The position numbers and the translations under genes were made by a program. From Opitutales bacterium (lineage in GTDB: Bacteria; Verrucomicrobiota; Verrucomicrobiia; Opitutales; UBA9783): DNA of 5,577 nt. Below the pieces are notes generated by a model. The model had not been told where the DNA came from. It did no database searches and saw nothing but the letters and a program-made list of their open reading frames with translations. This document shows, one piece after another, positions 1 to 5,577 of the stretch (positions are counted from its first letter, which is position 1; the number at the start of each line of letters is the position of its first letter). The DNA lies in the NCBI GenBank assembly GCA_017479315.1, contig JAFVCI010000004.1, positions 1-5,577 on the forward strand, in the 5' to 3' direction.

Positions 1-2
1 GG

Positions 3-2969
3 AATAAGACAAATTTTAAGCGTTCGTCGAAACGCGAGGCGGTCGGTGTTCGAAAGACGGCGACCTCCGCCGAAACGCCTGCCGTTGCATCCGTAACATC
101 CGAACGTCGCAAAAAAAATTCCGAAGCATCAAAAAATTCCGAAGCGTCGTCGGAAAAAAAAGACAAGCCGTTATCCAAAACCGAAATTGAGGCTTTAAAG
201 GCGACAATTAATTGGGACGAACCGCTGTCGTTGTCACCCGCCGTACACGCGGGAACGTTGAAAAACGGCATGCGTTATTACATTTACCCGAAAAAAGGCG
301 ATTGCGATGCCGTCAGCCTGCGCCTGTTGGTCAATGCCGGTGCGTTGATGGAAACCGACGCCGAAGACGGTCTGGCGCACTTTACGGAGCACATGGTGTT
401 CAACGGCAGTAAGCATTTCAAGCCGGGCGAGCTCATCCCGTACTTTCAGGAGAACGGCATGAGTTTCGGTGGCGACACCAATGCTTTTACGTATTACCTG
501 CATACCTGTTACAAGCTGGATGTTCCGAAGAACGACGAAGCATCGTTGCGAAAGGCGTTAACGGTACTGAACGACATGGGTTTCGAAGCTTTGTTTTTGC
601 AGAAGGAAATCGATCGCGAACGCGGCGTCATTTTGAAGGAAATGCTCAACCGACAAGTCGATACCGTTCGCACGTGGGAAGCCGTCAATCGATTTATCTT
701 TTCCCAATCGTTGCTGTCGAAGCGTTTTATCATCGGAACGAAGGAAACGCTGAATGCGATGAAGACGGAGGATTTTGTCCGCTTTTACGGGAAGTGGTAC
801 ACGCCGAACCGTATGTCGCTGATTATAACGGGTCCCGTAGACGTTCAAAAAACCGTTCGTTTCATTGAACAAACCATGACGCAAACGGCGGAAGAGCCTG
901 ACATCGGCACGTTTCCGCCGCCGCAAAACGGTTTGACGGTTAAGGTCGTTGACGATCCGGAGATGTCAAACACGTACGTCGTGCTGACGGCGGTGCAACC
1001 GTTTCGCGGTTCCGAGACGGTTACGTTGAAAGACAAATATCGCGAAAGCATTCGGGCACTCATCGGCATCATGTTGAAGGAACGATTGGAGGAACTGAGA
1101 AAAACGGCACCCGTAGCGGATGCTTTCTTTGATTGGGAAAGTAATTTTCGCAAATTTGAAACGGGCGAGTGCATCTTTTTGTGCGATTCAAAGGATGCGG
1201 ACGAAGCCGTACGATTGTGCGAGCGTTTGATACGTTCGGTCACGCTGTTCGGTTTTGCACCGTCGGAGTTGGAGTACGCCAAATCCGTCATCAGAAATCG
1301 CCTGCAATCGGAAATCATCAGGGAGCAATCGGCTTCGGCGCGCGATCTGGCGGACGGAACGGTGGATGGTCTGATGAAACAGGATGTTGTTTTTTCCGCA
1401 ACGCAACAACAGGAATGGTTCCGACAACTGGCGCCGACGATTACGGCGGAGGATTGTCATGCGCTTTGGAAAGAATTGTGGGGTAACGGCAGCTATCTGT
1501 ACGTCGGCGGCAATTTGGGCTCAGAAATAACGGAAGCACACGTAAGGGATGTTTTTCTGAAATCGCAAAAAGAAGTATTGTCAAGACCAAAACCGCTTGA
1601 AACGATTGAATTTAAGTCGCCGTTTTCGAAGCATAAGGAGGGGAGAATTTTCGACTATCGCTACCATCCCGATTTGGGCACCGAAACATTCACGCTCGGC
1701 AACGGCATTCGCGTGACGCTGAAACATACGGATTTTGAAAACAACACCATCCTCGTTCATGTCGGCATCGGTTGTGGTCTGATGGATTTCAAACAGACGC
1801 CGTATCCGGGGTTGCCGCACCTGCTGAGCGCGGCATTCGTCGCGGGCGGGCTCAAACAGGGTTCGCAAACGGCGCTTAATCGTTGCTTTATCGGTAAGAA
1901 CATCGGTTTGGATTTTGATGTTGATGAAGACTGCTATGCCTTTAAATGCAGCACGGATCGCGAAAACCTGAAAACACAGCTGGAATTGATCGGTGCCTAC
2001 CTTCTGGAGCCCGGGTATCGAACGGAGGGTGAGGAGCAATTTCGAAAAATGCTCCCGGGACGTTACGAAGAGTTTGCGCATAAACCGAACGGCGTGATCA
2101 TGTCGGCGGTACAGGAATTTTTATCCGGCGGTGATGCGCGTTACTTTTTCCCGCCACGGGAAATTCTTGAAAAACGAAATTTTGTCGAAGCATCCTCCGT
2201 TTTAAAGCCGATTTTTGAAAAACAATACATGGAGATCACGGTCGTCGGGGACTTTAACCGTGATGATCTGATGAAACGGCTGTTTGCAACGTTCGGGCAG
2301 TTGCCGTCGCGCGAAAGGAAGAAAACGATACCGAAGGATTCGGGCAATTCGTTTTGGCCGAAGTCGCAAACAAAGGAATTTCCGTTCGATTCGAATATCG
2401 ATAAAGCGGTTGCGTTTGCGGTCTGGCCGATAAAACCGTCCGAAGATCCCCGCGAAACCGCGAAAATCGATGTACTGTGCGATATTTTGACAAATCGTCT
2501 TGTAAAAAGCATTCGGGAGCAAAGCGGCAACACGTACGCGCCCTATGCTTCTTCTTATATCACCGAAACCTTCGGTCGCGGTTGCGTAAAAGCGTACGTC
2601 ACAACCTCATCGGACAAACTGGAAGCCGTCGGCAAACAGATGGTTCAACTGGCGAACGACATGGCGGACAAGGGCATTACTCAGGAGGAATTGGATCGTG
2701 CCGTCAAACCGCTGATTTCGGCATTGGAGAAAAATCGCGTCACCAACGATTTCTGGATGGAATTTTTAAAGAACGCACAGGCGCGTCCCGAAAAACTTCG
2801 GTGGCGCCCGTCGGATGAGGCACGCTATCGGAAAATAAAACTGAAAGACATTCAGGCATTGGCAAAACGTTATTTGAAGCGAGAGAATGCGATTTGCATG
2901 CTGGTGAAGCCGAAGTTGTGGAAAACGAGTTTAGAGCAGGATAGGAAGAGTGATAGGGTATTCAATTGA
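3..2969 (+). CDS. M16 family zinc metallopeptidase (pitrilysin/PqqL-like), 5'-truncated by the window edge
   Basis: This is a single-chain M16 'inverse zincin' peptidase. The family clips peptides and unfolded proteins inside a clam-shell chamber, and many bacterial members are exported. The frame is open from position 3 (988 visible codons), without ATG or GTG before the first domain. TTG 231 lies inside the conserved domain entry (PLSLSPAVHAGTLKNG), so the true start and any signal peptide lie upstream of the window. Counting from position 3, the N-terminal lobe begins near residue 75 and has zinc ligands H126 and H130 with catalytic E129 (HFTEH). The third ligand is probably E213, or less likely E206, in ERGVILKE. 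The lobe continues through the typical FYGKWYTPNRMSLIITG segment. The second lobe starts near residue 555 and is catalytically dead: H606 remains, but the Glu and second His are S609 and A610. R838 and Y845 match the family's substrate-binding Arg/Tyr pair. Residues 1-75 are a charged linker. The substrate is unknown; family assignment is firm, but PqqL orthology is not claimed. Confidence 0.93.
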   Translation, partial: NKTNFKRSSKREAVGVRKTATSAETPAVASVTSERRKKNSEASKNSEASSEKKDKPLSKTEIEALKATINWDEPLSLSPAVHAGTLKNGMRYYIYPKKGDCDAVSLRLLVNAGALMETDAEDGLAHFTEHMVFNGSKHFKPGELIPYFQENGMSFGGDTNAFTYYLHTCYKLDVPKNDEASLRKALTVLNDMGFEALFLQKEIDRERGVILKEMLNRQVDTVRTWEAVNRFIFSQSLLSKRFIIGTKETLNAMKTEDFVRFYGKWYTPNRMSLIITGPVDVQKTVRFIEQTMTQTAEEPDIGTFPPPQNGLTVKVVDDPEMSNTYVVLTAVQPFRGSETVTLKDKYRESIRALIGIMLKERLEELRKTAPVADAFFDWESNFRKFETGECIFLCDSKDADEAVRLCERLIRSVTLFGFAPSELEYAKSVIRNRLQSEIIREQSASARDLADGTVDGLMKQDVVFSATQQQEWFRQLAPTITAEDCHALWKELWGNGSYLYVGGNLGSEITEAHVRDVFLKSQKEVLSRPKPLETIEFKSPFSKHKEGRIFDYRYHPDLGTETFTLGNGIRVTLKHTDFENNTILVHVGIGCGLMDFKQTPYPGLPHLLSAAFVAGGLKQGSQTALNRCFIGKNIGLDFDVDEDCYAFKCSTDRENLKTQLELIGAYLLEPGYRTEGEEQFRKMLPGRYEEFAHKPNGVIMSAVQEFLSGGDARYFFPPREILEKRNFVEASSVLKPIFEKQYMEITVVGDFNRDDLMKRLFATFGQLPSRERKKTIPKDSGNSFWPKSQTKEFPFDSNIDKAVAFAVWPIKPSEDPRETAKIDVLCDILTNRLVKSIREQSGNTYAPYASSYITETFGRGCVKAYVTTSSDKLEAVGKQMVQLANDMADKGITQEELDRAVKPLISALEKNRVTNDFWMEFLKNAQARPEKLRWRPSDEARYRKIKLKDIQALAKRYLKRENAICMLVKPKLWKTSLEQDRKSDRVFN
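114..149 (+). repeat. Tandem 18-bp in-frame duplication (KNSEAS x2)
   Basis: Two adjacent 18-base units (114-131 and 132-149) each encode Lys-Asn-Ser-Glu-Ala-Ser. They differ only at two synonymous third positions in the last two codons (gca/gcg and tca/tcg). The repeat sits in the Lys/Ser/Glu-rich linker before the M16 catalytic domain, between two runs of eight A's (111-118 and 154-161). It looks like a recent small duplication in a length-tolerant, disordered segment. Its presence is directly visible; any role is unknown. Confidence 0.85.
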
Positions 2970-3163
2970 ATACGGATCGTTGATGTGTTTTTGATGCTTC
3001 TCTGTGAAATGTAAAATTTCTGTGATGCTGAAAGTGCGTTTAAAGAGAAGGGTAGCAAAAGGCGTTTGCATGTACTTTGATTTTTGAGGGACTCGTGTAC
3101 TGAAAATTTTTCGACCGCGAAGTATTGTTCAAACAAGATCTGGTTTTTTTGTGAATAGGGAAG

Positions 3164-3172
3164 TGCTATACT
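3164..3172 (+). promoter_or_regulatory. Candidate extended -10 promoter upstream of lptD
   Basis: The sequence TGCTATACT fits the extended -10 pattern TG-N-TATAAT with one mismatch in the hexamer (TATACT, 3167-3172). There is no good -35 box at 16-18 bases upstream, where a run of T's is found; extended -10 promoters can work without one. Initiation would be expected near 3178-3180, giving an lptD leader of about 185 bases. Such motifs arise by chance in AT-rich DNA, so this is a weak call. Confidence 0.35.
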
Positions 3173-3351
3173 TTTCAAATTGTAGCATTTGTTAGGGGCG
3201 TTGTTAAATGAAATGCAATATGGGAGTTGTATGTTGTTCATTTGAAGTGAATGTTTGGGGAAGGGTGTTTCTTGTCTCTTGGTGCGTTTTGCGCTTTTTT
3301 GTCTCCTTTTTTCTTTAAATCTTGTTTCGCTCTGATTACATTGTCACAGTA

Positions 3352-3358
3352 AAGGCGG
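3352..3358 (+). promoter_or_regulatory. Ribosome binding site of lptD
   Basis: AAGGCGG matches the Shine-Dalgarno consensus AAGGAGG at six of seven bases. It ends four bases before ATG 3363. With the signal peptide that follows directly, it fixes the lptD start at 3363. Confidence 0.7.
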
Positions 3359-3362
3359 TTGC

Positions 3363-5567
3363 ATGAAACGTTTCGGGTTCGTCGGTTCCTTCATTGCGGC
3401 ATTGTTCTTATGTAAAAATATACCCGTCCGAGCTGTTCCCATACTGACATCCGACAAGCCTGTCGTGTATGACACCAAAAAGCGCGCATCCGTCGCCGAA
3501 GGAAACGCGGAATTTTTGAACGACGGACTGCGGGTACAAGCGGATAAGATTTACTATTTTGCCGAAAGCGCAAGGGCATTGGCGGAAGGACACGTGCGCA
3601 TCACCAACGGCGATTACCGTTTCCTGGCACCGTCGGGATCCTATTGTCACACGGAGCAAACCGTCGAAGCCGCTTTTTTTCGCATGTCCACGGGCGGACA
3701 CGGGTACTGCGGCGAAGCCTTGCGCGGTCAAACGAAGGAACGGCTGGTTTCCGATCACGTGCGGCTGGATTACCGCGGCGTGCATGACAGAGACTTGCTT
3801 GGTTTCCACATTTTGGCACGGCAGGGCGTGTTTCGTCCGAAAAAGGATGTGGTTTTGAAGGATGCGGTGGTCAAAATCGGTCCCGTTCCGGTGCTGGTTT
3901 CGCCCATTTATCGCCATAATTTCGAAGAGGCGTGGGTGCGTTGGAAGTCAGAATGGACGCTGTTGGAGAAAAAACCGTCCGAGAAGTACGGTCATTACAT
4001 GCGAAACGACATCCGTTTCCACATGGGTTGGCCGGTGAAACCGGGCGTGATGATCGATTATTACCGCAAGCAGGGTGTCCTTGCCGGATTCATGGCGGAT
4101 TACGAAGATCGCTCGACGCTTTTGGGCAAAGGACATATCGAGGGAGCGCGCATTCACGACGAAAATCTGGATATTGCCAATCGGACGATCGACAAAAAAG
4201 GGCACGATTTGAAAAATTCCCGCTTTTGGTTCGAATGGCAACATGTCGGGCACGTCGGTACGTCGAACGATCTCGTTGTTCATACGCAGTGGATGCGCGA
4301 TCCGTACGTGATTAAGGATTTTCGTCCGGCAAACAACGACGGCACGCGGCAACATCCGGATAATTTTGTCGAAGTTTCGCACCGCGGCGACGCCTCCGTG
4401 ACAAGTTTGCTGGTGCGTTACAAACTTAACCGTTTTCAGCGCATACAGGAGCGTTTGCCGGAAATCCGTTACGAACATGCGTTGGAGCCGATCGCCGATA
4501 CGCCATTTTACCAACAGTACGGTTTGGGCGTCAGCCACCTGCGCGAACGTCCGCTGGACGAAAAGGATACGGAGATTTTTGATGAAACTTACGAAGCGGA
4601 TAAGGAGCGCATTTTAAAACGCACCGATGCCTTCTACGGCGTTACGATGCCGATTGATTGCTCCCCGCTGTGTACCGTCACACCGTTGGCGGGCGGGCGG
4701 GTTGCGCATTATTTCGGACTGAACCGCGGCAATCGCAGTCAATACACGCGTTTTTTGGGGCAGGTTGGCTTTGACGTCCGTTTGCGCTCTTACGGCGATT
4801 ATTCCTATACCAACGAATGGTGGAACATTCATGATTTCCGTCATTTAATGAAACCGTTCCTGCAGTATCGTTACATGCCGGACGGGCATTCGGGCAACGC
4901 GTTTATCCCGGCGGTCGATCGCGAAGCCGTCGACACCAACGAACAATCGCCGTCGTTGCGGGAATTGGATCTGTTGCATCGGCGCGATATCGATGACTGC
5001 CACGGCATGCATGTCGTACGTTTGGGTCTTGAGAATGTCCTTTATACGAATTTCGAAAACGGCGGCAGTACGCAATGGATGTACCTCAACGCCTATCAGG
5101 ATTTCAACTTGAAGTGCGTTGCCGGCAATCGTTCATTGGCGCACAAGGTTTCGGATACGCACGTGGATTTCGGCTGGAACCCGGCACCGTTCTTCGGCTT
5201 TAACGAAAAACTCTGCTACAGCTTTGCCGAAAAACAGCTTCTGTCGATGGACTCGTCGGTTTCATTTAAAGAAGGCGAATTATGGACTGCGAGCATCACG
5301 CATACGTACCAACCGGGCAATCCGCGCAGTAAAACCAAAGCCCGCAAAACTTCCAACCAATTATCCTGGAACATGACGTATCACATCAATTCCACCAACG
5401 CCTTTTCCGTCGGTCAGAAATTTGATTTACACAAAACCGACTTTATCAGTCAAACGTATACCTGGCATACGCTTTTAGCGAAAACATGGAACCTGGATGT
5501 CGTTTTTAAGTGGAGTAAAAGGGGGCAATGGGAGATTAAGTTTTTGTATCGGTTTGCGGCGTGGTAG
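3363..5567 (+). CDS. lptD: LPS-assembly outer-membrane protein LptD (OstA/Imp family)
   Basis: LptD is the outer-membrane beta-barrel that, with the lipoprotein LptE, takes LPS from the periplasmic Lpt bridge and places it in the outer leaflet. The 734-residue length is close to the usual 750-800. Residues 1-24 form a signal peptide (MKR, hydrophobic core, likely cleavage after VRA). Residues about 35-150 resemble the LptA/OstA beta-jellyroll, with the typical VAEGNAEFLNDGLRVQADKI and EGHVRITNGDYRF strands. The barrel follows from about residue 175; PVPVLVSPIY, DYYRKQGVLAG (232-242), the RH-x3-P-x3-Y-x-Y-x-P motif (493-506) and VRLGLENVLYTN (552-563) match conserved LptD segments. The chain ends FLYRFAAW, with a terminal aromatic residue as expected of a BamA-inserted barrel. 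Mature cysteines are at 95, 116, 433, 437, 546, 585 and 618, unlike the E. coli disulfide layout. No LptE gene is visible. The start is set by a good ribosome binding site and the signal peptide. Confidence 0.88.
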   Translation: MKRFGFVGSFIAALFLCKNIPVRAVPILTSDKPVVYDTKKRASVAEGNAEFLNDGLRVQADKIYYFAESARALAEGHVRITNGDYRFLAPSGSYCHTEQTVEAAFFRMSTGGHGYCGEALRGQTKERLVSDHVRLDYRGVHDRDLLGFHILARQGVFRPKKDVVLKDAVVKIGPVPVLVSPIYRHNFEEAWVRWKSEWTLLEKKPSEKYGHYMRNDIRFHMGWPVKPGVMIDYYRKQGVLAGFMADYEDRSTLLGKGHIEGARIHDENLDIANRTIDKKGHDLKNSRFWFEWQHVGHVGTSNDLVVHTQWMRDPYVIKDFRPANNDGTRQHPDNFVEVSHRGDASVTSLLVRYKLNRFQRIQERLPEIRYEHALEPIADTPFYQQYGLGVSHLRERPLDEKDTEIFDETYEADKERILKRTDAFYGVTMPIDCSPLCTVTPLAGGRVAHYFGLNRGNRSQYTRFLGQVGFDVRLRSYGDYSYTNEWWNIHDFRHLMKPFLQYRYMPDGHSGNAFIPAVDREAVDTNEQSPSLRELDLLHRRDIDDCHGMHVVRLGLENVLYTNFENGGSTQWMYLNAYQDFNLKCVAGNRSLAHKVSDTHVDFGWNPAPFFGFNEKLCYSFAEKQLLSMDSSVSFKEGELWTASITHTYQPGNPRSKTKARKTSNQLSWNMTYHINSTNAFSVGQKFDLHKTDFISQTYTWHTLLAKTWNLDVVFKWSKRGQWEIKFLYRFAAW

Positions 5568-5577
5568 TGGGGGGGAA

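Larger units (their letters stand above)
2970..3362. other. 393-bp AT-rich intergenic spacer between the M16 gene and lptD
   Basis: No convincing gene is seen here. The + strand is rich in T and G and poor in C: by hand count positions 3121-3300 hold 16 C against 49 G in 180 bases, unlike the more balanced flanking genes. No strong rho-independent terminator follows the M16 stop. Weak structures are an inverted repeat CTTCTCT (2997-3003) / AGAGAAG (3044-3050) enclosing a GAAAT/ATTTC hairpin (3006-3020), a CAAA/TTTG-type stem before a T run (about 3131-3150), and a short hairpin with a T tail at 3281-3300. A candidate promoter lies at 3164-3172 and a pyrimidine-rich tract at about 3268-3333. 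The length and content suggest that lptD has its own upstream regulatory region. Confidence 0.7.

Noticed and set aside
3025..3087. A 20-codon + strand ORF (MLKVRLKRRVAKG...) in the spacer
   Set aside because: It is very short, has no Shine-Dalgarno sequence and no clear promoter.
3131..3150. Terminator-like stem followed by a T run
   Set aside because: The stem is only about four base pairs around an AGATCT loop and is AT-rich, which is too weak to call an intrinsic terminator.
2870..3241. A 123-codon open frame on the - strand covering most of the intergenic spacer
   Set aside because: It overlaps the 3' end of the M16 gene antisense, has no ribosome binding site before its ATG, and its Ser/Asn/Lys/Phe-rich composition is what AT-rich non-coding DNA yields. 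No domain or motif is recognisable.
3405..3413. Lipobox-like LFLC at the end of the LptD signal peptide hydrophobic core
   Set aside because: Leu directly before Cys does not fit the usual small residue at that position, LptD is not a lipoprotein, and a standard cleavage site (VRA) follows seven residues later.
3948..4538. A 196-codon open frame on the - strand inside lptD
   Set aside because: It lies wholly antisense to a conserved part of lptD and has no recognisable motif; it is a shadow of the coding bias of lptD, as are the other long antisense frames in both genes.
5569..5575. Run of seven G's just after the lptD stop
   Set aside because: It sits at the very edge of the window with no structure around it; it may be an end-of-contig artefact and supports no function.

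Overview
The window carries two genes on the + strand, separated by a gap of about 390 bp. Both encode cell-envelope proteins of a Gram-negative (diderm) bacterium. The first is a large zinc peptidase of family M16 (pitrilysin/PqqL type), cut off at its 5' end by the window edge. The second is a complete LptD-type outer-membrane protein, which inserts lipopolysaccharide (LPS) into the outer leaflet. An LptD implies an LPS-bearing outer membrane. The taxon cannot be fixed from the sequence. Moderate GC in the genes and an LptD well diverged from the E. coli form would fit a lineage outside the Proteobacteria, for example the PVC group, but that is only a guess.

Layout: positions 3-2969 are an open frame with no start codon before TTG 231. 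It runs straight in from the window edge, through a charged Lys/Ser/Glu-rich linker holding an 18-bp tandem duplication, and into a two-lobed M16 peptidase. The N-terminal lobe has the HxxEH zinc motif. The C-terminal lobe keeps the fold but has lost the motif, and it carries the R-x6-Y pair typical of the substrate-binding half. Positions 2970-3362 form an AT-rich spacer with very little C on the + strand. It has an extended -10 promoter candidate, a doubtful 36-codon ORF and a weak hairpin followed by T's. Positions 3363-5567 are lptD, with a good ribosome binding site, a signal peptide, an LptA/OstA-like N-terminal domain, and a beta-barrel ending in an aromatic residue. Only 10 bases follow its stop.

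The two proteins probably meet in the periplasm or at the outer membrane. LptD receives LPS from the periplasmic Lpt bridge; an exported M16 peptidase could degrade peptides or misfolded envelope proteins there. A direct functional link is only suggested by adjacency, and the long spacer with a candidate promoter argues that lptD can be transcribed on its own. I found no RNA gene, mobile element, CRISPR array or clearly novel system.
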